NCBI GenBank assembly: GCA_022559845.1
Contig: CM040128.1
Location: 266,978,698-267,042,697, forward strand
From: Amorphophallus konjac
Lineage: Eukaryota > Streptophyta > Magnoliopsida > Alismatales > Araceae
Length of the DNA: 64,000 nt
Reading direction: 5' to 3'
Part shown: positions 10,372-20,658 of the stretch, piece after piece
Layout of the letters: the number at the start of each line of letters is the position of its first letter
Numbering within the stretch: the first letter of the stretch is position 1
The notes under the pieces: generated by a model
The model's database searches: none
What the model was told of the DNA's origin: nothing
What the model saw: the letters and a program-made list of their open reading frames with translations, nothing else
Made by a program: the position numbers and the translations under genes

Positions 10372-10779
10372 CACGCCCTGAGGAGGGGCGTGTTTTGTTG
10401 AAGTCGCGACTGCGACAGTGGGCGTTTTTACAAGGTAGACGACGTATCTTGAGGCGTTAATTCTATCTGCATGGGGAATGATAACCGTCGTCAGACGCAT
10501 TCAATGGGCGTTGATTGATGTGATTGAAGCAATTATTACTATTTTTGAGTAACGACTATAATTGAGGCGTTACCTTGTTAAAACGTGGCTTTCCTAAGGG
10601 CGTTACTTTTGGAATTTCAACGAATACTTTTGGGGAATTTGAATCAATTAACGCCCTGTTCTAAGTCGTTGTTTAGTTAACGCCTAATGGGGAAGGCGTC
10701 AAATGTGTGAACTGGAATGTTGAAGGCGACGTTGTCTAAGGCGTCCTTTTGATAATTAACGGCCTTGCTAGAGGCGTTA
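10372..10779. repeat. Hairpin array between antisense genes 1 and 2 (element A)
   Basis: About ten stem-loops such as ACGCCCTG/GGGGCGT near 10373, AACGCCC/AGTCGTT near 10650 and ACGCCT/AGGCGT near 10680. It sits upstream of antisense gene 1 (start 10237) and downstream of antisense gene 2 (end 10882), so it covers the likely promoter of gene 1. The rest of 10238-10881 contains no gene; the stretch just before the gene 1 start is pyrimidine-rich on the - strand. Confidence 0.8.
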
Positions 10780-10881
10780 TTTGCAGCAGAATCACAGAAC
10801 GTTGGACATTTGATCAGAAAAACAGTAAGATGGCTCAGTAAGGAAAGATCATTGGTTTATTTGAAAGAAAGATTACAATGT

Positions 10882-12314
10882 TTAATAAGCCACCTTGGGC
10901 CTCAATTTTCTCAAGGCTGTTACATATGTCTTCCACTGTTCCCTGTCTTCTTCTAAGTTCTCCACAGGTTGATAAGTCTTGCAGATTTTCCACAGAGCTT
11001 GAATTGTGGTGCATTCTTCACCATCCTCATTGCCGCCTAAATCTCGTGTCTTGATTGGAGGAAGATGAGAGGGATCTTCGAGGATTTGCCGTGGAAGCCC
11101 GAGTTGAGGGAGGCACCGGTATGAATTATATAGCACGAATTCTGAAGCGCCTATGAGACGAAGGCCCGTCCCGGGAGAAAATCTTGCATGGATATCTTGA
11201 GTCTTGAGTATTCCCGGGGCGCAAGTGAAGAGATTCTTGGGCATTACTTTGAGATGCTCTCTCCATTCCACTCTCTTTTATTTGAGGAATTCGGTTCATC
11301 ACTCTATTGCTTATTCCAAGTGAACCGGTCATATAGGAGAGTGGGCTTTTTGAAAAGATTCTTGAGGGTTGTTGGGCCTCATCACATGGATCGAACTTGA
11401 AGTGAAGATCAACCCAACTAGAGAATGCTAGCATGCACCCGTAGATGGGCCTTCCCATCGCCGCCGAGGTGAGCCCGCTATAGAGATAGGCTAGAATAGC
11501 CGGTCCAACTCTATCTCCTTCCCATAAGCTCACTATGGCGCTTAATTGGGCCTCTTCTAGAAAGTCCTCCGTGGACGGGAATAAGATCGCTCCTGCTAAG
11601 CACACCACGAAGGCTTTTGCTACCCGCTCTATCTCCTCATCTTCTTTGGCTTGATCCGCTCTCTTGTACACCCATGAAGCGAGCTTTAGAAGGTTGATGC
11701 CTTTGGTAGCTTTGATTTGGTTCAGTAAGTTTGGGCTAGGAATCAAGCTTGTTAACAGTTCTTGGGAAGAGATTGGTTTTGGCATGATGGCCATCTTTTC
11801 TTCATCTCCTTGCTTCATTCTCTTCAAACCCAAGATGATCTCCAATTCCTCTAATAAGATAGTGGCTTCAAAAGTTGAAAAGAGAAAGGTATGAGTGGAA
11901 GGGTGCCATATTTCAAGTAGAGCTCCTATGGCTGCCCAATCTAAATGGATCTGATCATGATGTTTGGCATGGGTGACTAGGCCCAAAAGGTGCCATCTTG
12001 CAAGATAAATTCTCATGTCTGAAGAAAGCTTGGAAAGGATAAGGGGGAGCCACTTGTTTTTTGTAAATCTCCTAGCTCCTGGCACCAATGGATAGTCCTG
12101 TGGAAAACAATGAACAGAAAAGAATGCATGGATAGAAGAGAAAGTGAGCATGCAGGAACAGCAGAACAGTTGAAAACGTCTTTTGGTTCGGGTGAAGTTA
12201 AGAGAAGAACAGAGGATACATTACCTGGTTCATAGAAATCCTGCTGCTTATATGCCCATTGATATCGGTTAACCTGGGAGTGGAGGACTTGGACCTCTTA
12301 ATCGCCCTCTCCAT
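10882..12314 (-). pseudogene. Antisense gene 2 of element A: second PMD-like protein, one frameshift
   Basis: Two exons: 12314-12225 (ATG, 30 codons, MERAIKRSK basic start) and 12097 to TAA at 10882-10884. The intron uses GT-AG and is phase 0, as in D and B. Exon 2 contains ALLEIWHPSTHTFLF and ATILLEELEIILGL, resembling the PMD signature (a tryptophan-rich segment followed by a leucine-rich 'L-E-D/E-...-GL' helix), then GAILFPSTEDF and a C-terminus ending in RKLRPKVAY. An indel near 11275-11290 shifts the frame, so about the last 130 residues are out of register. About 435 residues would be expected. The function is unknown; a PMD relationship is likely but weaker than for gene 1. Confidence 0.7.
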
Positions 12315-12539
12315 CTTCGGTTTCCAGGAAGAAGTTCTGACGGTTGCGGTGCCTGCAGAAGAACAGACAGAAGAATAGAAGCAGTAGAACAGAGCTCGAA
12401 GGATTGCTTTGATTAATTGGAATTGCCTTCCCTTTATAGAGGTCCGGGAAATCTTAAGGCTGTTCGGAGTTAGAAGGTTGATTGGCTTAAGGACTGGGTT
12501 TGGCTTTTCGAATCGGAAACGGAAGCTTGAGGTTGATTA

Positions 12540-12733
12540 ACGCCTTTTGTTAGGGCGTCGATTCTTGAATTGACGACCTTGCAGAGGTCGTGTTTTGTGT
12601 AGCGCCCTTGAGGGGGTCGTTCCCTTCTTGAACTATCGATGAATTTCACGCCTTGATGAAGGGCGTGTTGCTCCTTTTGACGCCCTCACAATAAGGCGCC
12701 TTTCACGATTTTGACGCCATGACTTAAGGCGTG
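12540..12733. repeat. Hairpin array upstream of antisense gene 2 (element A, 6 units)
   Basis: The most regular array of the window: six stem-loops at roughly 30-40 bp spacing. Arms include ACGCC/GGCGT, ACGACCT/AGGTCGT, GCGCCC/GGGTCGT, ACGCCTT/AAGGGCGT, ACGCC/GGCGCC and ACGCCAT/AAGGCGT. Each is preceded by T/A-rich spacer. Confidence 0.87.
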
Positions 12734-13267
12734 TTTTGTGAGTTTAATGAGTTTGGATATGATCTGATGAACTTAAGTGCTTTTATTTTATTGAAATTGT
12801 TTTAATTAAGCACTTATGATCATTTTTTTGGAAATTGAGGATTATTTTTAATCATGTGAGGACTAATGAGTTTCAAGTGCAGCAGAGTGCAGATTTCGAG
12901 ACGCTTGGGTTGCTCGTGGAAGTAACATCGCGCTCATCATCTTGTATTTTCTTTTCTGTAAGCATTTTTACTATATGGTATCTACGCTATTATAGTATAT
13001 CAAGGACCTTGTGGTTCTGATGAACCTGGAATTTGAGTTCCCCTTCATCAAAAACAGTGATAGTTCTAGGAGAATCTTGATCGCACGGATAGGCCGTTGA
13101 GTTGTTAAAGGTCTGGGACGATGGTTCCGCTTTCTGAGTTGATGCGCGGACAAACGGGCTTCGGCTTAGTGTCAGCTCAGAAACTTGGATTCTTGACCAA
13201 ATCTGGATGGCTTAGCAATATTATCCTTGATTATTTTCTGTATTCTTAGTTTGTTTTAATCTTTTCT

Positions 13268-13294
13268 TTTAGCCCAGCATGCATCATGTAGGAC
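13268..13294. promoter_or_regulatory. Conserved block with CATGCA core upstream of antisense gene 2 (A)
   Basis: Contains TTAGCCCAGCATGCATCATG and following bases. The reverse complement is at 22583-22610 in D and a diverged version (CCCAGTATGCATCATATAGG) at 59173-59192 in B, each about 0.7-1 kb upstream of antisense gene 2. CATGCA is the core of the plant RY element bound by B3 factors. Promoter or enhancer function is inference. Confidence 0.5.
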
Positions 13295-13800
13295 TTTGAG
13301 TATCGTGCTGAAAATCTTCATAATATGGTTGTAATGAAGGTCACTCGCTCTTGATTGAGTTGACATGAGATATTCCATTCCAAATTGAGTACTCTATTCT
13401 GTCTGAAGCCGCTCGGGCTGATTCCTTGAAAAGTGTCCCTTTGTTGGATCTTCATCTCAATTCCCTTTATTTTTCTGCAAATCCACCTTGGTTGTAGCAC
13501 GTCCACATTGGCTGGTAACCGCTCTCCAATGGTGTCTCCCTGTCGTGCCCGCGCGCACACCTTTTACCTTACATTTTTTTATTTATTTACTTAGTTTAAA
13601 TCTCCTTTATCCAGCAAATCGATGCTTCCTTGGAATCACTCGGAGTTGTTTCACTTTGAATCTTGGAAAGATTTACAATGCTTAGTGTCTGAGGCGTGTC
13701 ACATCACACCTTGGCGTCTCCTTATCAGTTCACTCCACTTCATTCCGCTCGTCGCACTTTTTACCTTCATTTCGTCTCACTCCCTTGCAAAGCAGACGCC

Positions 13801-13813
13801 AAGGCGGGGCAGC
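13801..13813 (+). promoter_or_regulatory. Polypurine tract of element A
   Basis: AAGGCGGGGCAGC directly before the TG of the 3' LTR, identical to the tract of D at 22085-22097 (- strand). Polypurine tracts prime plus-strand DNA synthesis. Confidence 0.75.
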
Positions 13814-13959
13814 TGTAGACACGCCAAAATTGACGCTATGTTGATCAAATCTCATGTCACTATGACGACGCCCCAAAGTGAACTTCAATATATTCATAAT
13901 ATAAAGTTTTTCTATCTTTTTGTGTGTGGTTTTGATTTGTTCTTGCATTTTTGTGATTC

Positions 13960-14289
13960 GCGACCTGAAGAGGGGCGTGTTTTAAATAGCGACCTTATCT
14001 AGGGCGTTTTCTCAAGAAAAGACGACTAAATGTCAGGGCGTCAATTCCTGGTATTATCCGATTTCAAAATAAATTTAAAATAAATTTAAATTATTGATTA
14101 ACGTCCTTCCTCAGGGCGTGTTTTCAATTAACGCCTTCATCATAGGCGTGTTCTCTTAATTTTTATATAAAGTAAGTTTTATTGCCAAAATTTACTCCAA
14201 GAAGTGACGCCCTTGGTAGAGGTCGTGTTTTGAATAACGTCTTGATGTAGGTCGTCAATTTGGGATTTGACGCCCTTCCGAAGGTCGTG
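13960..14289. repeat. Hairpin array in the 3' LTR of A (about 8 units)
   Basis: Stem-loops with arms such as GCGACCT/GGGGCGT, ACGTCCT/AGGGCGT, ACGCCTT/TAGGCGT and ACGCCCTT/AGGTCGT. They sit in the U3 part, 150-480 bp upstream of the TATA box. Confidence 0.82.
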
Positions 14290-14442
14290 TTTCACCTTTC
14301 GTGTCCTGCTTAAACTCAATTTTCCTGGAGAGTTCCTTGCCTCCGTTGGTCTCCTTGCTCGAATTGGAGCTAGAGTCCTGCCTTCTTTGATCATTGCCTA
14401 TCCTTATCTTCCCAAATTTGAGCTTATCTTTGATTGAAATCC

Positions 14443-14450
14443 TATAAAAG
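14443..14450 (+). promoter_or_regulatory. TATA box in LTR of A
   Basis: TATAAAAG, 630 bp into the LTR; D has TATATAAG at the homologous place. It marks the likely U3/R promoter. Confidence 0.6.
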
Positions 14451-15218
14451 GATGCTCTGGTCGATCGAGGCAGGGGTTCAAGAGGTTGAAGAGTTCACAG
14501 GTTAAGAGGGTCAGGGAATTCAAATCAAACAGAGGTTTTTTAGTTTACAAGTTCAGAGCTTCATCTTCCTCTTCTTCCTCTGCTTCCTCTGCATCTAGCC
14601 GGCCGCGTCCACCTTATTTCCCTTTACTGTCGTCAGGGACAGCAGGGTTTTCTTTTATTTTTTTCCCTTTTCTGTGTTGCTTCGTCTTCATCAACCGATC
14701 ACCACTGGGTTCTTCTTTTGCGTTTGCATTAGTCTCATCATCATCATTGTCTCTTCTTCTTTTACGTTTGCATTAAGCTTCATCACATATCTCTTCTTTT
14801 CCCTAATTCCTCTTTAGGGGTTTTAAAAAAACCAAAAAAATAAGGTGCGCATGTTTTTTTTGTCTTTTTTATCTTCATGTCATCCTTGGATTGATACTAC
14901 GTGCACTTGGCTGATCTCCTTCTTGTTTATTTTGTCTTATTTTTGCAAGGATAATCAATAAGGAAAAACCCCCTTCATCGGCCGGCCGATTGAAGGCGGA
15001 GGAAGGAATTCACAATCTATCCCGCGTTCAATTTTCCACCAGGTATTCGCGATCTTCTTTATTTGTTATTGAGGTAACCCCTCTGGCGATCACCCTCCTC
15101 CATAGCACCACGTGCTTATTTGCTTCTTTATCTTCATATCATCATCTCCACATATATATATTTTTTTTCTCTTATTTAAAACTCCCCATGTTCATGTGTG
15201 GATTTATCACGATCTACA

Positions 15219-16723
15219 CTCCTTCTCCTGCAGAATCTGGAGACGATTCAGTTTCCCTCTCATATATCTTTGGCTCTCCAGCTCCCCTACAGCTCATTCG
15301 CCCAAAACCTTTGGAACATGATGACCCGAAGGAAGCTTTGGTTAATGTCACTCTCCGGAATCGCATCATTCCCCCATCCCAAAGGCAATCCCAGCCGGAG
15401 GAAGGGGTTAATTCTCAAAGTCCACCCGTGGAGTACGACATTCTCCAGCATCTAGACAGGACCCCTACTAAGGTTTCTATCCTGGAGCTCCTTAGGAAAT
15501 CTCCGTCACACAAGGCCACTCTGCTCCAATTCCTTTAGAAAATCATGATCAATGAAGATCTCCCAGCAAGTGGTGTGACCGAAGCTATCATGGCCCTTAC
15601 ATGTGGACCATCCAGCTCATTTTCTGATAAAGACCTTACTTTGCCTGAAAGCAGGCCACTCCCGTTGTGCCTCATTGTCACTCTCAATGGTGTTAAAGTT
15701 GACTCCGCCCTCATAGACACGGGAGCATCCATCAATGTGTGTCCCATGAAGACCATCAAGAAGATTGGCCTCCAGGAAGAGGTATGCACCACCATCTCAG
15801 CTTATGACAATTCCAAAAGGTGCGCGAAAGGGAAGGCGACCCTCCAACTTGGTTTAGGACTGATGGTTATGACATCAGATTTCTTCATCCTCGACGTCGA
15901 CCCTGCATATAAGGCCATCCTAGGGCAGCCTTGGATTGAGCAAACCCTTGGGATTCCATCCACAGCCCACCAGTGCTTTAAATTTCCTTACAATGGTAGG
16001 GTACTCAAGATTAGGAGTCTCCCGCTAGTGGAGACTCTTAATGCCATCACTTCCGAACAGATTCCATTCATGACTATTCCAGATAAGGGCAAGAAACATG
16101 TTCTCTCCATAGTGGGCGCGGTGGGGCCATCTGCTTTAGGTCCACCCGATTCCCCTTTCCTTCCTTGGCCGATTACGCATCGCAACATCCCTCCGGGTAA
16201 AGGATGGGAGATCATGGCCAGGTTGGGCTTCACCATGGGTAAAGGTCTAGGTCAGCTTGAACAAGGGCCCACGCATAGAAGAAAACTCCGGGTTGCTAAG
16301 GGTCGCGCATGTTTAGGCTATTCTTCAAGAGAGCCACCTGGGACCGCTCTAGGCAAAGATTTGGTGTATGGTCACTTCGTCATAGGGCTGATTCAGCCTG
16401 GAACTCGGCAGGAGCCGAGAGAAAATTTTCAACTTGTCCAAGGAGAAGAAATTCCACCCGATTCATCACTCGAGGAAGACTTCGGTCTCCTATCCCTCTT
16501 CCACCTGGATAAACCTCCCGACAAGATTTCCTCCTCGGGCCGCTTCCTTGCTAAAGACAAGCCCGCGCCTGCTCTCTTAATTCCCTTTCTATTCCATCCA
16601 CCATTTCCTCCGCTCCTTACTTATCCGGTCATGGGGCAACCCACACATCAGGTTTGCACTTTCACTCATGACCACCAAAAAAAATGCCAATTCTCAAATG
16701 TGGGTCGACGAGTTCACTATTGA
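15219..16723 (+). pseudogene. Element B gag C-terminus, aspartic protease and G-patch
   Basis: One frame from the junction with A's LTR to TGA at 16721-16723, broken by TAG at 15536-15538, where the D homologue reads Gln. The retropepsin active site LIDTGASINV is at about 15710-15740 and intact; the flap and C-terminal part follow (SAYDNSK, FFILDVDP, AILGQPWIEQ). A G-patch-like segment GWEIMARLGFTMGKGLG follows at about 16207-16260. Unlike D, the whole protease is in one frame. The upstream gag is cut off by the insertion of A. Confidence 0.88.
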
Positions 16724-17557
16724 GGAAACGGCCTCCTTGGAAAATGGTTCCCTCGGTCAAGGGCCGACTCTTTCCCCCTTGAACTCCCTTCCACAAGATT
16801 CTCTTGTACATAGTAGGGTAGAGTCTAGGTTAGGTTCAGACTTGTACATAGCGTCTTTCCCTTCCAAAAAGTCTAGCGTCCGTCAGGTTCCCGCGTGTTA
16901 TATCAGACAGTTGGCTGGTAAATGCGCACAGCTTTGTCAGGTCTCTGAATTCACCTCCACTCCCATCTCCCCAGGGGCAATCGAACTAGACGGATCTCCA
17001 GCAGATGACGGTCTAGGGGTGTATGTCTTGGAAGAGGAGGATGATGCAGAAGAAGAAGAAGAGCCATTAGAAGATGGTAGTGATCTGATAGCTTCCTTCG
17101 TCGATGGAACCAAGAGATTTGATGAGCCTAATGTATCCATTGACGAATCCACCAAGAAATCAATATTGGCACCGAGGATAATCCGAAGATTATATTGATA
17201 AGTGCCAATTTAACTGTTGAAGAAGAAGCTGCGCTTGTGGCGGTTCTCAGGGAATTCCCTGATGCTTTAGCTTGGTCCTATGAGGACATGCCAGGTCTGG
17301 ACCCGTCCTTAGTTGAACATCGTCTGGTCCTGAAACCCGATGCTCGAGCTGTCAAACAGAAGTTAAGGCGACTTAATCCGAAGCTCGCACTCAAGGTCAA
17401 AGAAGAAGTGGACAAGCTCCATAAGGCCAAGTTCATCAGGGTAGTTTTGTATTCTCAATGGGTAGCTAACATCATCCATGTTATGAAGAAGGACGGTAGG
17501 GTCCGCATCTGTATAGATTTTCGTGACCTCAATCGTGCTTGACCAAAGGACGATTTT
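16668..17557 (+). pseudogene. Element B linker and N-terminus of reverse transcriptase
   Basis: Overlaps the end of the protease ORF by 56 bases in the +1 frame. It encodes an acidic linker (EEEDDAEEEEEPLEDG, about 17031-17080), then RFDEPN and, after a single-base loss near 17157, the fingers of reverse transcriptase (EDMPGLDPSLVEHRL, KVKEEVDKLHKAKF, VRICIDFRDLNRA). A TGA at 17540-17542 interrupts the frame, and the sequence is cut at 17557 by element E. Confidence 0.85.
17553..17557. repeat. Target-site duplication of element E, left copy (ATTTT)
   Basis: ATTTT directly before E's LTR, repeated at 48643-48647 directly after E's other LTR. Removing E and one copy restores an uninterrupted reverse-transcriptase codon series in B. 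Confidence 0.88.
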
Positions 17558-20043
17558 TGTAATGACCCGAGAATTCGATTACCGGGAAGGCCCGATAACC
17601 CGAGACTCATACCGCCACCCACGAGCCCGAAGACTCGGAAGGGTTAAAGGAATGGTGTGGAGACTGCACAAGTATCACAAATAATTGCAGAAATAAACAG
17701 TTATATTATTAAGCAGGAAATAATTTAACAGTTTACATGATACATGGTCCACAAGATAACAATAAAATAACAACAGAAGTAGTCCACAACTAGTACAGAG
17801 ATGAGAAAAAAAAGTACATCTACACGGGGCATACCCCGGCTCAGACCTCTGGCACTAACGCTGGGCACCTGAACCACGCTGAGCCTCAGACGCGCTCCCC
17901 TGAGGCCGCGACTCACCTGAAACACGGTGAAAATAAGTAGGGAATGAGTCTCGGGACAAGACTCAGTAGGGATCACTCGAACCCTACCTCGCAAACGAAG
18001 AAACCGCTACGCTAGCAGTAAGCGAGTACCTCAGAGAGGGAACCCTGCTGTCTACAAAACTCCGATCTTCTGGCACGAAAACTAACACGCGTGCCACGGA
18101 GGAACGACCGGAACACCACGGCTAACACAACAAAACCCGAAGGTCAAAGTCTCAACGACTGACGGTTTATCACTACTGACTCGACAGGAGTACCTCCCAC
18201 TAGAAGCAAGGCCGAAAGCGTCCACTGACATCTTAGTCTGCGCCTCAGGTGTCTCCCTCCGGCCCAGCGGGAACTGAGACACCGTACAAGTAACCACAAA
18301 CAAGTGACTAGCTGGGGTTGCGCCCCTCGACGTGGGTCCAACCGCCCCCAACCATGTGTGCACACACAGACCGTGGGTCCCTGGTCTGGCCCTCTAACCG
18401 ATTTTCCCCTCAGTCGGACTCTGGCTGGTAGACGTGGGGCCCGATGGAAACCGGTCCACAAACCGTCTCTAAGGGTAGCCTCTCCACCACTCCCTGGTGG
18501 GACCACTTGCTTGTAAGTAGGCTACGACTAGTGGAGGGTCACTACGGAGTAGACTCTCAAGTCAACGGAAAACAACGTCCACATCCGACGACGTACCGGG
18601 ACCGCCCCACGTACCAGCACCGTCGCACGGTGACCACGGTGGGAACAGAAACGGGGTTGCAAACCACCCGGAGCAACCCAGAGCCTGACGGTCTACCCTA
18701 GACGCGTCACAGGCTCTAACGGTCTAGGCAGGACCGTCACAATCACCTGACGGCCCAACGCAGGGGCGTCACACGCTCGGTGTAAAATAGGGCGTAACGC
18801 ACCTACCATGGTGCGTTACAGTCTGTGACGTGCCTACCCTGGTGCGTCACAGCGTGTAACGGACCAACCCAGGTGCGTTACAACAGCGTGTAACGCACCC
18901 ACATAGGGGCGTCACATGGTTGTGACGCGCCAAGCCAGGTGCGTCACATGCCGTGACCGCCCATCGCTCAAAAACCATCGGTCAGCAGCCAACGGTCGAA
19001 CGCCCCTGACGGTCCAACCTAGGTGCATCACAGCACCGTGGCGGTCTATCGTGGGACCGTCACAGCCCACAGACCCTACTTGGCTGCACTCAAGGCTGTA
19101 ACGCACCCATCTGGCCGTGTTACATAGTGTGACGGTCACTGGAAGGACCGTCACACCCGCCCGAGGGTGAAACGACGGGAAACGCCCAAAAAAATGGCCA
19201 CGCCCCCATGCCTCCACTGGAGAGGGGGAAATCAAAGGGGAAGACCCCTGGGGACCCCTAGCATGATTCTAGGCCATCAAAACGCAAAATCATGCATCAA
19301 ATCCATAGATCGGGAGAGCTCTCCCCAAATCATGGAAAATCCCAAACCCGCAAGAAATCCCATCTCTCGGCCTACAAATCGCGGGAAAGGAAGGCTAGAG
19401 GCTAGAGAATGTCACCCTACCTCAGTTGCGTCCCGAGACGCGTCGGATTGACCACGAATCGTGAAGAATGCTCGAAAACTCTCGTTCTTCCTTGAGCTCC
19501 CACGGTCAACGCACGCCTCCACGATCACCTCGTTGTCGCTGTCGTCACCATGCCGTCGGCCACAGCCGTCTGCAGCCGGAGGGGCTCGCCGCGATCTCGC
19601 CGGACAAAGAAGAGAGGGAGAGAGGGCGTCGCACGGTGGGGGAGAAAGGAGGAAGAAGAAGAAGAAGAGGGTGGGGAAGAGAGAGAAAAAGGGGGCTATT
19701 TATAGGAAAATCTAGAAATTCTAGAAAATACCGAAAAATAGAAAATTACATTTCCGCGATCTTCGGAACACACCGATCGTAATGGTACCACTCTCGCCTA
19801 GGTGAACGACCTGGTTCACCCGCAACGAGGTTCCGAATGAATTACCGAAACACACACCGGTAATCGGAAAACACGCGCGAAAAAGCCGCGGAACGCTTCC
19901 GGGCCTCCGAAACAACTCCGAATCGTGCCGATCCGAACACGAAAGATGTCCGAAACAAAATTTCAGACACAACGGAGCCGGACACTCTGAGAAACCAGAT
20001 TCGGGAACCATAAAAAAGGATCCGAAAGGTTCAGGATATTACA
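17558..20043 (-). repeat. 3' LTR of element E (2486 bp)
   Basis: Reads TGTAATGACCC at its left end and GGATATTACA at its right end on the + strand, so it begins TGTAATATCC and ends GGGTCATTACA in element orientation. It aligns with 46090-48642 apart from substitutions and indels, including absence of a 45-bp hairpin unit. It contains the array 18685-19157 and a TATA-like TATAAATA (19697-19704, - strand). Confidence 0.93.
18685..19157. repeat. Hairpin array, E type, in 3' LTR (about 12 units)
   Basis: Successive stem-loops of about 27 bp. Perfect examples are GTAACGCACC (18794-18803) / GGTGCGTTAC (18810-18819) and GTGACGGTC/GACCGTCAC at about 19131-19156. Outer bases covary (GTAACG with CGTTAC, GTGACG with CGTCAC), and inner bases vary in matched pairs. 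Confidence 0.88.
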
Positions 20044-20056
20044 ACCCTCCCCCCTT
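20044..20056 (-). promoter_or_regulatory. Polypurine tract of element E
   Basis: On the - strand AAGGGGGGAGGGT directly precedes the 3' LTR (TGTAATATCC). It is the expected plus-strand primer position. Confidence 0.8.
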
Positions 20057-20131
20057 AAGGAATTTCATCATCGAAATTGAGGACAACCCAATGGGAAAGA
20101 AGAGGAAGACTCACTCAAACAGTTAAGGGAA

Positions 20132-20658
20132 CTACTGACGCATCTCGTCCTCACGCTCCCAAGAAGCCTCACCACCAGAGTGCCGCTGCCACACCACCTT
20201 AACCAAGGGGATGACCTTATTCCGCAGGCGCTGGTCTTGCCTATCCTCCATGCGGATCGAAAACTCGGGGAGAGAAAGATATGGAGTCACCTCGGGCCAA
20301 ACAGAATCCTCGAGCACATAAGAGTCATTGGGCATATACTTCCACAACATCGAGACGTGGAATACGTCATGCACCGACTCCAACTCAGGGGGTAACTGCA
20401 ACCGATAAGCAACCTCACCGATGCGCTCCACAATCACAAAAGGGCCAAATATAGTGGGGACTCAGCTTCCCACGCCGTCCAAAGTGCATCACCCCCTTCA
20501 TCGGAGAAACTCTCAAGAACACGCGATCGCCCACGGTGAACTTGAGGGGCTGCCGCCTACGGTCAGCATAGCTCTTTTGCCAACTCTGGGCCGCCAACAT
20601 GTTCCGACAGACCAGGTGCACAACATCCACACACTGCTGCACCAGCTCCGGTCCCGTC
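20132..20658 (-). pseudogene. Element E integrase C-terminus and chromodomain-like tail
   Basis: Continues the integrase cut at 41770. Across the D insertion the residues read GERVLTGPELVQQ, confirming one gene. GDRVFLRVSPMKGV is the integrase C-terminal motif, VDVVH...SYADRRR the helix before it, and HDVFHVSMLWKY the usual end of chromovirus integrase. The last ~35 residues (LRNKVIPLVKVVWQRH...EASWERE) are the degenerate chromodomain typical of the Tekay clade, thought to guide integration to heterochromatin. A one-base frame change lies near 20440-20448. The stop is at 20132-20134. Confidence 0.85.
20654..20658. repeat. Target-site duplication of element D, left copy (CCGTC)
   Basis: CCGTC directly before TGTAGATGG; the identical CCGTC follows D's other LTR at 41770-41774. 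Confidence 0.95.

Larger units (their letters stand above)
12315..13800. other. Spacer between antisense gene 2 and the 3' LTR of element A
   Basis: No gene is seen. It holds the antisense gene 2 leader and presumed promoter, a six-unit hairpin array (12540-12733), a segment conserved with D at 22520-22900 (around 13010-13300) and a short block conserved in all three Tat elements (13268-13294). Short open frames here are not shared between A and D. Confidence 0.6.
1..15218 (+). mobile_element. Element A: Tat-lineage Ty3/gypsy LTR retrotransposon, 3' portion
   Basis: Contains, in order, the protease tail and G-patch, reverse transcriptase, RNase H, a second RNase H (aRH), integrase, two antisense genes, a polypurine tract and the 3' LTR (13814-15218). 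The second RNase H domain and the long post-integrase region with antisense genes are hallmarks of the Tat/Ogre group. The 5' LTR, primer site and gag lie left of the window. The right LTR boundary abuts coding sequence of a second Tat element (B), so A inserted into B's gag-protease region. The duplicated target should be CTCCT (15219-15223), but its partner is outside the window. A and D proteins are nearly identical while their LTRs and spacers differ clearly. Confidence 0.92.
13814..15218 (+). repeat. 3' LTR of element A (1405 bp)
   Basis: Starts TGTAGACACGCC and ends GATCTACA, with short terminal inverted repeats TGTAGA/TCTACA. It is homologous along its length to the D LTRs, but clearly diverged. 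It contains a hairpin array (13960-14289), a TATA box (14443-14450) and a 14-bp palindrome ATCGGCCGGCCGAT (14977-14990) also found in D. Immediately after it, the open frame of element B begins. Confidence 0.9.
15219..17557 (+). mobile_element. Element B, left visible part (Tat-lineage Ty3/gypsy)
   Basis: Body of a second, more diverged Tat element: end of gag, protease, G-patch and the start of reverse transcriptase. It begins where A's LTR ends and stops where E's LTR begins. The reading ...PKDD at 17541-17557 continues as FPLPHID from 48643, showing that this and 48643-60755 are one element. Confidence 0.9.

Noticed and set aside
18304..18701. Open frames on both strands inside E's LTR
   Set aside because: The LTR copy at 46090-48642 does not preserve them consistently, and they overlap on opposite strands in GC-rich DNA.
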